Shown here in pieces: positions 18,923 to 27,565 of a stretch of DNA of 64,000 nucleotides; within the stretch, counting starts at the first letter, position 1, and each line of letters starts with the position of its first letter. The notes under the pieces are model-generated. The model did not search any database, was not told the DNA's origin, and saw only the letters and a list, made by a program, of their open reading frames with translations. Source of the DNA: Paenibacillus ginsengihumi DSM 21568. GTDB lineage: Bacteria; Bacillota; Bacilli; Paenibacillales; NBRC-103111. The stretch spans positions 62,001-126,000 of the forward strand of contig NZ_KB905548.1 in the NCBI RefSeq assembly GCF_000380965.1. The letters are read 5' to 3'. A program made the position numbers and the translations under genes.

Positions 18923-20599
18923 TTGTCCAAGAAAAATATAGATAAGCTATCGATCTTCGCTCTTGGCGGCGTGGGCGAGATCGGGAAGAACATGTATGTG
19001 GTCCAGTATGCGAATGATATTGTCGTTATCGATTGCGGTCTCAAGTTTCCAGAGGAAGATATGCTCGGCATCGATATGGTCATTCCGGACATCAGCTACT
19101 TGACGGAGAACCGCGATAAAGTCAGAGCCATTCTGATCACTCACGGACACGAGGACCACATAGGCGGATTGCCTTACGTACTGAAGCATCTGAACGTTCC
19201 GGTATATGCTACCCGGCTGACCATGGGACTGATCGAAGGCAAGCTGAAGGAAGCCGGGCTTCTCGGCGATACGAAGCGAATCGTGATTACGGCCGATTCC
19301 GAGCTTACGCTCGGATCGATTACGGCCAGCTTTTTCCGTACGAATCACAGCATCCCCGATTCCGTCGGCGTATGCTTGGACACGCCCGAAGGCCGGGTCG
19401 TGCATACGGGGGACTTCAAATTCGACCACACTCCGGTCAACGATCAATATGCGGATCTGCAGCGGATGGCTGAGATCGGGAAGCAAGGCGTGCTCGCTCT
19501 GCTTTCGGACAGCACGAATGCAGAACGTCCCGGCTTCACCCCTTCGGAGAAGACAGTCGGCACGGCGATCGAGGATGTATTCCGCAGCGCCAAGCAGCGC
19601 GTTGTCATCGCTACCTTCGCATCGAACGTTCACCGGATTCAGCAGGTCATCGACGCGGCGGAAGCGACGAGAAGAAAAGTAACCGTTATCGGTCGGAGTA
19701 TGGTGAATGTCGTGACGATCGCTCACGAGCTCGGATACTTGCGTATTCCTGACGGGATGCTGATCGAACCGGAAGAAGTGAACAAGATGGCTGCCGATCG
19801 GGTCGTTATTTTGTCCACCGGCAGTCAAGGAGAGCCGATGTCGGCACTCACGCGAATGGCTCGTTCGAATCACCGGAAGGTCGATATTCTTCCCGGAGAT
19901 ACCGTCATCATTGCGGCGACGCCGATACCGGGGAACGAACGTTATGTCGGCCGGACGGTGGACGAGTTGATGAGAATCGGCGCGAACGTGATTTACGGCC
20001 CGGGCTCCGTCACCGGCGTTCACGTATCGGGACACGGCAGCCAGGAAGAGCTGAAGCTGATGCTGAACCTCATCAAGCCGAAGTATTTCATTCCGATTCA
20101 CGGAGAATACCGGATGCTCAGGCAGCACGGTCTGCTCGCCGAATCGATCGGGATGGACCGCGAAGACATCTTCATCGTCGACAACGGCGAAACGGTCGAG
20201 TTCCAGGACGGCGTGGCACGCAAAGGATCGAAGGTTCCTTCCGGCAATATTCTCATCGACGGTCTCGGCGTAGGAGACGTAGGCAATATTGTCCTCAGAG
20301 ACCGGAAGCTTCTGTCGCAGGACGGTATCCTGGTCGTCGTTGTCACGCTGAGCAAGCAGGACGGCGCGATCATGTCCGGACCGGACATCATTTCCCGCGG
20401 GTTTGTGTACGTGCGCGAATCCGAAGGGCTGCTGGAGGAAGCGAACCGTATCGTAACGAGCACCTTGCAGCGGCTTATGAACGAAAATGTCAACGAATGG
20501 GCGTCTCTCAAAACACATGTCAAGGACGCCCTTGGACGATTTTTATATGAACAAACCAGAAGAAGACCGATGATCCTTCCGATCATTATGGAAGTTTGA
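18923..20599 (+). CDS. rnj: Ribonuclease J at the rnjB position
   Basis: A 558-residue beta-CASP metallo-beta-lactamase RNase acting in mRNA decay and rRNA maturation. The zinc motif HGHEDH (residues 74-79) is intact, with HTGDFKFD and SDSTNAERPG following and the conserved C terminus RRRPMILPIIMEV. TTG start, with GAGGAGG upstream. It lies between dapA and tepA, where B. subtilis has rnjB (RNase J2). J2 there has a degenerate zinc motif, whereas this protein looks catalytically complete, like J1. Confidence 0.95.
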   Translation: MSKKNIDKLSIFALGGVGEIGKNMYVVQYANDIVVIDCGLKFPEEDMLGIDMVIPDISYLTENRDKVRAILITHGHEDHIGGLPYVLKHLNVPVYATRLTMGLIEGKLKEAGLLGDTKRIVITADSELTLGSITASFFRTNHSIPDSVGVCLDTPEGRVVHTGDFKFDHTPVNDQYADLQRMAEIGKQGVLALLSDSTNAERPGFTPSEKTVGTAIEDVFRSAKQRVVIATFASNVHRIQQVIDAAEATRRKVTVIGRSMVNVVTIAHELGYLRIPDGMLIEPEEVNKMAADRVVILSTGSQGEPMSALTRMARSNHRKVDILPGDTVIIAATPIPGNERYVGRTVDELMRIGANVIYGPGSVTGVHVSGHGSQEELKLMLNLIKPKYFIPIHGEYRMLRQHGLLAESIGMDREDIFIVDNGETVEFQDGVARKGSKVPSGNILIDGLGVGDVGNIVLRDRKLLSQDGILVVVVTLSKQDGAIMSGPDIISRGFVYVRESEGLLEEANRIVTSTLQRLMNENVNEWASLKTHVKDALGRFLYEQTRRRPMILPIIMEV

Positions 20600-20698
20600 T
20601 CAGGCCCACCAGTCATCGAACCGGAAACCATGAATATATTAAGGTTGTAACGTTGTAACCAGCCGCTTACGATTCGCCCATATAAGGCGCATCACCAA

Positions 20699-20729
20699 GA
20701 CCGCATTCTTATGCAGAATGCGGTCTTTT
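20699..20729 (+). terminator. Terminator after the RNase J gene
   Basis: Perfect 10-bp stem GACCGCATTC/GAATGCGGTC with a 7-nt loop, then TTTTG. Confidence 0.85.
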
Positions 20730-20783
20730 GTTATAAATACAAACCGTTAATTCGATTAGTGTTCCCGCTGGGCCGCGAGCTCG

Positions 20784-20999
20784 CGTTTTGCCGGGCTGCC
20801 GGGCGAACCCCAAGCTAACGCTAGCCACAGAGCTTATTTCCCTCGAAACGCACGATTGGAAATTGTAACGCAAGTGAGCGGCCTTATTTCGCATGTTTGC
20901 TGCCCGATTCAGCGTTTTTGCCAAAATAGCGCTACCAGGCTGCGTTACATTTTTAAAAGGGTGCTTTTCAGCTAAATAGCGTTTGTCACTTGCGTTAGA
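20784..20999 (+). repeat. Family D repeat, copy D2 (~216 bp)
   Basis: Second copy of the long repeat at 7466-7672, same orientation, with the blocks in the same order. It lies in the 1-kb gap between the RNase J gene and tepA. No coding frame is shared with D1. Confidence 0.8.
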
Positions 21000-21122
21000 G
21001 ACGATATTTGTGGCCAGACAAGCGGCCAGAAAGGCGGGGCCCCAGTGCCCCAGTGTCCCATGCCCCAGGCTTCGTCCTGTGCCCCAATACGCTGTGCGCT
21101 TTAAACCGTTCCCGCGGGGAGA

Positions 21123-21240
21123 GACGCCAATGCCGAGCGATTCCTTTCGCCACCCGTCGTCATCGGCGGTACTACGTAAACGCCGAATTCGAACGTAACA
21201 CGGAGTTCGCAGGCTAACGCGGAGCTCGAACGCAATCGCG
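21123..21240 (+). repeat. Partial module A (A10) followed by a family E-like stretch
   Basis: GACGCCAATGCCGAGCG to about 21170 matches the first half of module A; its second hairpin is missing. From ~21185, CGGAGTTCGCAGGCTAACG resembles family E of the first island. Confidence 0.55.
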
Positions 21241-21452
21241 CCGTTCGGGGGCCGCTGACCGAGTATTTCCGGCCGAGTATCGCAAGCCGAGTATCGCCGT
21301 CGCAACAAAGTATAGGTTTGCACAGTAAAGCAGTCTGGCCCCCTTGCCGAAGGCAAGGTTTTTCTCGTAATCCTGGGCGATCTGATAACTTTATGGGGAA
21401 AAGAACGGCGCATTGTGCATATTTTGGGAGCTTCGCTTCATACTAACCGTTA

Positions 21453-21540
21453 GACGCTTGACGAGCGAATGGCTTGTCATGGTCGTCACCTTCGGTGTTG
21501 AAAAATTCGCCGGCGGATTCCGTCCAAATTTTTCAAGACA
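21453..21540 (+). repeat. Module A intergenic repeat, copy A4
   Basis: It starts GACGCTTGACGAG and ends CAAGACA. The second stem is TTGAAAAATT/AATTTTTCAA: one A is gained on the left arm and one T on the right, so pairing is kept. It abuts module B4. Confidence 0.85.
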
Positions 21541-21612
21541 GACGCCCATGCGGCTTGCGCGGCACCATCAGATAATGTAAATGGGCTGCGCACTCTGGGC
21601 TATTTTCAAGAA
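21541..21612 (+). repeat. Module B intergenic repeat, copy B4
   Basis: It starts GACGCCCATGCGGC and ends TATTTTCAAGA. The outer stem GCCCAT/ATGGGC is kept; the inner CATC hairpin is degraded (GATAATG). It ends 18 nt before the tepA ribosome binding site. Confidence 0.8.
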
Positions 21613-21642
21613 TAATGACGACGCTGATGGGAGGATTTATGA

Positions 21643-22404
21643 ATGCCATTTAACGGCTATCGCAGCAACCAGGAGATGCCGCAGGCGCCAAGCCCGAATC
21701 AGGATGATGCTAGAAAGAACGCCGCCGTCGAGGCGATTCAGCAATTGGGCCAGACAGCCGCTCAAACGGCCGCGGAGTCGAATATTTACTGCATGACGAT
21801 TATCGGTCAAGTGGAAGGGCATATGGTGCTCCCTCCCCAGAACAAGACGACCAAATACGAGCATCTGATCCCGCAGCTTGTCGCTGCGGAGCAAAATCCG
21901 AAGATCGAGGGCGTGCTCGTCATCCTGAATACGGTCGGCGGCGACGTCGAGGCGGGCCTTGCGATCGCGGAGATGATATCGACGATGTCCAAACCGACGG
22001 TCACCCTCGTGCTTGGCGGCGGGCACAGCATAGGCGTGCCGATTGCCGTATCTTCCAAACGTTCGTTTATCGCCGAGACCGCTACGATGACCATTCATCC
22101 GATCCGCCTGAACGGGCTGGTCATCGGGGTGCCGCAAACGTTCGAATATTTGGATAAAATGCAGGAGCGGGTGATCCGCTTCATTATGAGCCACTCCAGA
22201 ATCAGCGAGGACAAGCTGAAGGAGCTGATGTTCAAGACCGGGGAGCTGACGCGCGATATCGGCACGACGGTCATCGGTCCGGATGCCGTCCGGTTTGGCC
22301 TGATCGATGCGGTAGGCGGCGTAGGCGATGCGATCCGCGAGCTGAACCTGATGATCGAAGAGTACCGTGCTAAGCGCGACCGAATCGGAGGCATGGTGCA
22401 ATGA
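21643..22404 (+). CDS. tepA: ClpP-like translocation-enhancing protein TepA
   Basis: A 253-residue ClpP/crotonase-fold serine peptidase homologue (YmfB/TepA). The nucleophile region is [11 protein letters not shown] (Ser ~129) and the histidine lies in MTIHPIRL (~154). [17 protein letters not shown] forms the oxyanion segment. The family is linked to spore and secretion functions in B. subtilis. The ATG follows GGGAGGA. It overlaps ylzJ by ATGA and lies before spoIIIE as in Bacillus. Confidence 0.93.
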   Translation: MPFNGYRSNQEMPQAPSPNQDDARKNAAVEAIQQLGQTAAQTAAESNIYCMTIIGQVEGHMVLPPQNKTTKYEHLIPQLVAAEQNPKIEGVLVILNTVGGDVEAGLAIAEMISTMSKPTVTLVLGGGHSIGVPIAVSSKRSFIAETATMTIHPIRLNGLVIGVPQTFEYLDKMQERVIRFIMSHSRISEDKLKELMFKTGELTRDIGTTVIGPDAVRFGLIDAVGGVGDAIRELNLMIEEYRAKRDRIGGMVQ

Positions 22405-22628
22405 TTCATTATTCGGTGCTGCCGATCGAAGCTGTGCTGCAGGGCAGCGAAGGGCTCGACAATGCCGATTATATGGAGATCACGATGAACGGCGTTCCGC
22501 TGCAGGTGCGGCAGGTGAACGCCCGTCAAGCGTCGATCGTTCGGCTGCTGAGCTGCAATCCGCAGGATTATTTGAATCCCCAATATGCGCCTGGGCGCCT
22601 GATCGAATTTACGCCGATTACGATCTGA
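22401..22628 (+). CDS. ylzJ: YlzJ-like small protein
   Basis: A 75-residue protein starting [15 protein letters not shown], matching the YlzJ-like family by size, start and its position between tepA and spoIIIE. No transmembrane segment or catalytic motif is seen. Function unknown. Translation is coupled to tepA through the ATGA overlap. Confidence 0.85.
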   Translation: MIHYSVLPIEAVLQGSEGLDNADYMEITMNGVPLQVRQVNARQASIVRLLSCNPQDYLNPQYAPGRLIEFTPITI

Positions 22629-22643
22629 CGCTACTTCATGATT

Positions 22644-22677
22644 CCCCCCAAATTGTGGTATAATCGATTATTGGGGG
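22644..22677 (+). promoter_or_regulatory. Extended -10 promoter of spoIIIE framed by an inverted repeat
   Basis: TGG-TATAAT at 22656-22664 is an extended -10. It is flanked by CCCCCAA (22644-22650) and TTGGGGG (22671-22677). The right arm is part of the ribosome binding site (GGGGGTGAG), so a transcript starting upstream of the left arm could mask it, while one from this promoter could not. Confidence 0.55.
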
Positions 22678-22686
22678 TGAGCGTCA

Positions 22687-25239
22687 TTGGCCAGGCCTAA
22701 AAAGAGGGGCAAAGGCATTAAAACGAACCTGAAGTTCGAGATATACGGTATCGCGATTTTGACGCTCTCGGTCATCGCGCTTTCGCAGCAGGGGCCCGTC
22801 GCCCGCGCCTTGACGTATTTATCCCGTTTTTTGATCGGGACTTGGGATTTCGTAATTCCCCTGATTTTTATTTATGTCGGGCTGTACGTCATGATGAAGC
22901 GGCAGTGGCCTGTCTGGAGAACTTCCCGTAAAATCGGGACGCTGCTCATCCTGCTGTCGATTTTGCTCATGAGTCATATCAGCCTGTTCGCCGGGCTGTT
23001 TCCGAAGGGCGGCTTCGAAGCCGGCCAGATTATGTCCATTACGTGGAGCAGTCTGATGGCAGGGCTGCAGCCGGACGAGCAGGGGCAGGCGATTTTGCGG
23101 CATGAGGTCGGCGGAGGGCTGATCGGCGCCTCGCTGTATTCGTTTTTGTTTCTTCTGTTCGCGAACCTGGGAGCCAAGCTCATTCAATATACGCTGTTTA
23201 TCACGGGATTTACGCTGCTTACCGGCTGGTCGCTCGGCGATCTGCTGGCTCGGATCAAGGGGCGCAAGCCGTTCGATGAGACGCTGCTGGGCCGGTACCT
23301 CAGGCAGGTGCTTGCGGAACGCAAGCGCAAGCCGCGCAAAGCGAAGCGCGAGCTCAAGGCGAAGCCTGCCGCTGCCATGGAGTCGCCTGACGACGATGTC
23401 GACGAGGAGGAACTGCAGCCGGACAAGCCGGAGCGCAAGAAAGGCAAGAAGCGCTCCTTGTTCTTCGAGCTGATCCAGCCGAAGGCAGAGGACGCGAAGA
23501 AGCGGACGGCGGGCAAGGACGACCGCTTCAGCAACGATTCGGCGCCGTGGGACGGGGATGCGGCGGAGCCCGAGATCACGGTCTATAAGGCGGAGTCTTC
23601 CGAATCGGCCGTTGGTATGGCGGAAAGCGATCAAGGGATCGGGGAGATTCCGGTCATTCGCGATTTTCACGAGCAGGTGCTGCAGGAGAAGACGACGGGC
23701 GGGTCTTCCGCTGCTGAAGGCGGCGCGGACGCTTCCGGCACCTCCGCTCAGGAGGCTGCAGGGCCGAGCGGAGAAGCCGGCGACGATTTTGCCATCAAGA
23801 ACGAGCCGGTGACAAAGCCGTACGAAATTCCGCCGCTTTCGCTGCTTGCCCCGCCCAAGGGAGGCAAGGGCGCCGATTCGCTGGATTACAAGGCGGTGGC
23901 CCGCAAGCTCGAAGCGACGCTGGAAAGCTTCGGCGTCCGCGCCAAAGTGCTGGAGGTCGTGCGCGGGCCTTCCGTCACGCGCTACGAGATTCAGCCTGAC
24001 GTCGGCGTCAAGGTGAGCCGCATCGTCAGTCTGACCGACGATATCGCGCTGGCGCTGGCGGCCAAAGATATTCGCATGGAAGCGCCGATACCGGGCAAAT
24101 CGGCGATCGGCATCGAGGTGCCGAACAACGAGGTGGCGATGGTCACGATGCGGGAAGTCATGGAAAGTCCGGCTTTCCAGGACGCCTCCTCGAAGCTGAC
24201 GATTACGCTGGGCCGGGATATCGCCGGCCAGACGATCGTCGGCAACCTGGCGCGAATGCCTCACGTGCTTGTCGCCGGCGCGACCGGCTCGGGCAAATCG
24301 GTCTGCATCAACGGGATCATTACGAGCATTTTGTATAAAGCGAAGCCCGATGAGGTCAAGTTTCTGATGGTCGACCCGAAGATGGTCGAGCTGAACGTAT
24401 ACAACGGCATTCCGCATCTGCTCGCTCCCGTCGTGACCGACCCGAAGCGGGCATCGCTGGCGCTCAAGAAGGTCGTCGTCGAGATGGAGAAGCGCTACGA
24501 GCTGTTCTCGAAGAGCGGCACCCGGAATATCGAAGGGTACAACGCGATGCTGCGGGAGACGATGAGCGGCGCGCCGCTGCCCTACATCGTCGTCATCGTG
24601 GACGAGCTTGCCGACCTGATGATGGTCGCGGCCAGCGACGTGGAGGACTCGATCTGCCGCCTGGCCCAGATGGCCCGCGCCGCGGGGATTCATCTGATCA
24701 TCGCCACCCAAAGGCCGTCCGTCGACGTCATTACCGGCTTGATCAAAGCGAACATTCCGTCGCGGATCGCATTCGGGGTATCGTCGCAGGTCGATTCGCG
24801 GACGATCCTGGATATGGTCGGCGCCGAGAAGCTGCTCGGCCGGGGGGATATGCTGTATCTCCCGATGGGCGCCTCCAAGCCGATGCGCGTGCAGGGCGCG
24901 TTTCTGTCCGACCAGGAGGTCGAGGCAGTCGTCAACTTCGTGCGCAATCAGGGGCAGGCGGAATATGTGGAGGATATGGTTCCGCAGATCGAGGAGCAGA
25001 CGGATACGCAGGAAGAGTTCGAGGACGAGCTGTACGATCAAGCCGTGCAAATCATCCTCGAGGCGAAGCAGGCTTCCGTCTCGCTGCTGCAGCGGCGCAT
25101 GAGGGTCGGCTATACCCGCGCCGCGCGGCTGATCGATACGATGGAAGCCAGAGGCATCGTCGGCCCGTATGAAGGCAGCAAGCCGCGCGAGGTGCTCATG
25201 ACAATGGAGCAGTATCAGATGAATCGAATAAGCTCGTAA
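22687..25239 (+). CDS. spoIIIE: DNA translocase FtsK/SpoIIIE
   Basis: Membrane-anchored ATPase that pumps chromosomal DNA across the division or sporulation septum. Of its 850 residues, the first ~190 hold about four membrane segments. A charged, low-complexity linker runs to ~380. The FtsK motor has Walker A GATGSGKS at 531-538 and [11 protein letters not shown] at ~637. The C-terminal gamma winged-helix domain (~780-845) recognises chromosomal orientation sequences. TTG start behind GGGGGTGAG. The location after tepA-ylzJ supports the SpoIIIE name. Confidence 0.96.
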   Translation: MARPKKRGKGIKTNLKFEIYGIAILTLSVIALSQQGPVARALTYLSRFLIGTWDFVIPLIFIYVGLYVMMKRQWPVWRTSRKIGTLLILLSILLMSHISLFAGLFPKGGFEAGQIMSITWSSLMAGLQPDEQGQAILRHEVGGGLIGASLYSFLFLLFANLGAKLIQYTLFITGFTLLTGWSLGDLLARIKGRKPFDETLLGRYLRQVLAERKRKPRKAKRELKAKPAAAMESPDDDVDEEELQPDKPERKKGKKRSLFFELIQPKAEDAKKRTAGKDDRFSNDSAPWDGDAAEPEITVYKAESSESAVGMAESDQGIGEIPVIRDFHEQVLQEKTTGGSSAAEGGADASGTSAQEAAGPSGEAGDDFAIKNEPVTKPYEIPPLSLLAPPKGGKGADSLDYKAVARKLEATLESFGVRAKVLEVVRGPSVTRYEIQPDVGVKVSRIVSLTDDIALALAAKDIRMEAPIPGKSAIGIEVPNNEVAMVTMREVMESPAFQDASSKLTITLGRDIAGQTIVGNLARMPHVLVAGATGSGKSVCINGIITSILYKAKPDEVKFLMVDPKMVELNVYNGIPHLLAPVVTDPKRASLALKKVVVEMEKRYELFSKSGTRNIEGYNAMLRETMSGAPLPYIVVIVDELADLMMVAASDVEDSICRLAQMARAAGIHLIIATQRPSVDVITGLIKANIPSRIAFGVSSQVDSRTILDMVGAEKLLGRGDMLYLPMGASKPMRVQGAFLSDQEVEAVVNFVRNQGQAEYVEDMVPQIEEQTDTQEEFEDELYDQAVQIILEAKQASVSLLQRRMRVGYTRAARLIDTMEARGIVGPYEGSKPREVLMTMEQYQMNRISS

Positions 25240-25248
25240 ACGGTAGAT

Positions 25249-25278
25249 CTCCCGTGCCAAGCCGGCACGGGAGTTTTT
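25249..25278 (+). terminator. Terminator after spoIIIE
   Basis: Perfect 10-bp stem CTCCCGTGCC/GGCACGGGAG followed by TTTTT. Confidence 0.85.
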
Positions 25279-25307
25279 GCAAGGCGCCCGAAATTGCCAA
25301 TTTCGGC

Positions 25308-25338
25308 TGCATAGAAGCTGACTCGCTTTCTCATAATA
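25308..25338 (+). promoter_or_regulatory. Putative sigma-F/sigma-G promoter of the SleB-like gene
   Basis: TGCATA at 25308-25313, an 18-nt spacer and CATAATA at 25332-25338 fit the forespore consensus (GNATR near -35 and CATNNTA near -10). It lies ~50 nt before the start of a cortex-lytic-type enzyme. Confidence 0.6.
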
Positions 25339-25388
25339 ACCGTAAAAAGGTTGCCAATACGATGGTGAGAAAGGTGAGCTGAAAGCGA

Positions 25389-26171
25389 ATGAACAAAAAA
25401 TTAGTCGTTATCGCGTTCTGCCTGATATTCGTTCTATTTGCCGGATATCAATTGAAGCATCGCTTAGACGGCGCCGAGCAGACGTTCAGCCAGAACGAAA
25501 TCCGCTACGGCGCGACCGGCGCGGACGTATACGAGCTTCAGGGGAGACTGAAGTTTTTGGGCTTTTATCACGGCAAAGTGGACGGCGATTTCGGTTATAA
25601 CACGCTGAAGTCACTCAAATGGTTCCAGTCCGAATTCGGCCTCAAGGTCGACGGCATTGCCGGCGATAAAACGAAGCTGAAGCTGTGGGAAGCGACCAAA
25701 AACTATAAGCCGACGGCGGATGAGCTGCCTCCTTCCGCAGGCGGCGGGCAGGCTGCCGGCGGCGGAACGGCGTCGCAAGCTCCTTCCGGGATGTCTCCTT
25801 CCACCAGACACGGCTTGTCACAGGAGGACCTGAACATCATGGCCAACGCGGTGTACGGCGAGGCGCGCGGCGAGCCTTACATCGGGCAAGTCGCGGTAGC
25901 TGCCGTGATCCTGAACAGGGTGGAATCGCCGAGCTTCCCGAACACGGTCTCGGGCGTCATTTTCCAGCCTGGCGCATTTACGGCAGTGGCCGACGGGCAA
26001 ATCTGGCTGACGCCGAACGAAACGGCCAAAAAGGCGGTGCAGGACGCGCTGAACGGCTGGGACCCGACAGGCGAGTGTCTGTACTACTTTAACCCTGTGA
26101 CCGCGACCTCCAAGTGGATCTGGACCCGGCCTCAGGTGAAGCAAATCGGCAAGCATATTTTCTGCAAATAA
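25389..26171 (+). CDS. sleB: SleB-type spore cortex-lytic hydrolase
   Basis: A 260-residue exported protein: a signal/membrane segment at residues 4-20, a peptidoglycan-binding domain (~38-102, GATGADVYELQGRLKFLGFY), a Gly/Pro/Ser linker, and a Hydrolase_2 (SleB/CwlJ) domain from ~143 with MANAVYGEARGEPYIGQVAVAA. The domain order is that of SleB, which degrades muramic-delta-lactam cortex peptidoglycan in germination. The ypeB partner is not adjacent. The sigma-F/G-like promoter supports a spore role, but a paralogue of SleB is possible. Confidence 0.85.
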   Translation: MNKKLVVIAFCLIFVLFAGYQLKHRLDGAEQTFSQNEIRYGATGADVYELQGRLKFLGFYHGKVDGDFGYNTLKSLKWFQSEFGLKVDGIAGDKTKLKLWEATKNYKPTADELPPSAGGGQAAGGGTASQAPSGMSPSTRHGLSQEDLNIMANAVYGEARGEPYIGQVAVAAVILNRVESPSFPNTVSGVIFQPGAFTAVADGQIWLTPNETAKKAVQDALNGWDPTGECLYYFNPVTATSKWIWTRPQVKQIGKHIFCK

Positions 26172-26198
26172 TGCATGGAATGAAGTAACCCGCCGCGG

Positions 26199-26228
26199 TT
26201 GCTTCTTCTATTTATGAAGGAATATAAT
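26199..26228 (+). promoter_or_regulatory. Promoter of ymfF
   Basis: TTGCTT at 26199-26204, an 18-nt spacer and TATAAT at 26223-26228, 31 nt before the start codon. Confidence 0.5.
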
Positions 26229-26258
26229 GGATAAGTACACAAGAGGCGGGATGAGCGA

Positions 26259-27563
26259 ATGAAGGGAGTTGTCGTTTCATTGAAGGAGACGCGCTTTGAG
26301 CGGGGCACAGTCCGCAATATGCGGGTGCACGTGCTTCCGACCAAACAGTTCAAGACGTTTGCATTCTCGGTATATATCGGCAGCCCGTTGAAGGAAGAGA
26401 CCGTCACACCAACCGCTTTGACGCCTTTCGTGCTTCGCCGGGGGAGCCGCGCGTATCCGGAGACGAGACGCTTTCGCGAGAGGCTGGACGATTTGTACGG
26501 CGCCGGCTTCGGCTTTGATGTTTACAAGCGCGGGGACGCGCAGATCGTGCAGTTCCGAATGGATGTCATCCATGACGATTTCGTATCGGGGCATGAGCCG
26601 CTGCTCGCCTCGTCGCTAAAGTTCATTGGAGAAGCGCTGACCGATCCGGCGCTGGAGAACGGAGCGTTTTTGCCGAAATATGTAGACTCCGAGAAGGATA
26701 ACTTGAAAAAAAGACTGGAAGCCATCGTCAACGACAAAATACGTTACGCCGCCGAGCGCTGCATCGAGGAAATGTGCCGGAACGAGCCGTACCGGCTGCA
26801 TCCGCTCGGCAGCATCAAGGCGCTTGGCGCAATTACGCCGGAATCGCTGCATGCAAGCTACAGGCAATGGCTGCAGTCTTCTCCGATTGATATTTATGTC
26901 GTCGGCGATACGAGCCTGGAGCAGGTGCTGCCGCTCGTGGACCGCTGGTTCCAGACAGAGGGCGCTCCGGGCATCGGGTATGCCGGCAAGACGCAGCACC
27001 GGGCGGTGGAGCAGGTCAACGAAGTGATCGAGCAGATGGACGTCGGCCAGGGCAAGCTGAATATGGGGCTGCGCACCTATACGACCTACGCCGATGAAGC
27101 CTATCCGGCGGCGCTTATGTATAACGGCATTTTGGGCGGTTTTCCCCATTCCAAGCTGTTCGTCAATGTGCGCGAGAAAGCGAGCCTGGCCTATTACGCA
27201 TCCTCTCGCCTGGATGGGCACAAAGGCATCATGACCATTCAATCCGGCATCGAGATCGGCAACTACGAGAAGGCGTCGGCCATTATTAAAGAACAGCTGC
27301 TGGCGATGGAGCAGGGGCAGATCTCCGATATCGAGCTGCAGCAGACGAAGGCGATGATCGCCGGACATTTGCGCGAGCTGCAGGATTCGGCCTTTGAACT
27401 TATCGCTTTCGATTTCAACAATGTGCTGTCCGGGGCGGAGCGGACGGTTCCGGCGCTGATTGACGGCATCGAACGGATCGGCGTGGAGCAGATTCGGCGC
27501 TTCGCCCAGCAGGTGAAGCTCGATACGGTGTATTTCCTGCGCAACCGGAAAGGGGGAGCTTGA
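26259..27563 (+). CDS. ymfF: M16-family peptidase homologue YmfF, catalytically inactive type
   Basis: A 434-residue two-domain M16 protein without the HxxEH zinc motif: the equivalent N-terminal helix reads LTPFVLRRGS. The C-terminal domain keeps FPHSKLFVNVREKASLAYYASS. Inactive M16 subunits usually pair with an active one; the next gene, ymfH, has an intact motif, so a heterodimer is likely (inference). ATG start. The adjoining ymfH overlaps or abuts its stop. Confidence 0.9.
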   Translation: MKGVVVSLKETRFERGTVRNMRVHVLPTKQFKTFAFSVYIGSPLKEETVTPTALTPFVLRRGSRAYPETRRFRERLDDLYGAGFGFDVYKRGDAQIVQFRMDVIHDDFVSGHEPLLASSLKFIGEALTDPALENGAFLPKYVDSEKDNLKKRLEAIVNDKIRYAAERCIEEMCRNEPYRLHPLGSIKALGAITPESLHASYRQWLQSSPIDIYVVGDTSLEQVLPLVDRWFQTEGAPGIGYAGKTQHRAVEQVNEVIEQMDVGQGKLNMGLRTYTTYADEAYPAALMYNGILGGFPHSKLFVNVREKASLAYYASSRLDGHKGIMTIQSGIEIGNYEKASAIIKEQLLAMEQGQISDIELQQTKAMIAGHLRELQDSAFELIAFDFNNVLSGAERTVPALIDGIERIGVEQIRRFAQQVKLDTVYFLRNRKGGA

Positions 27564-27565
27564 AC

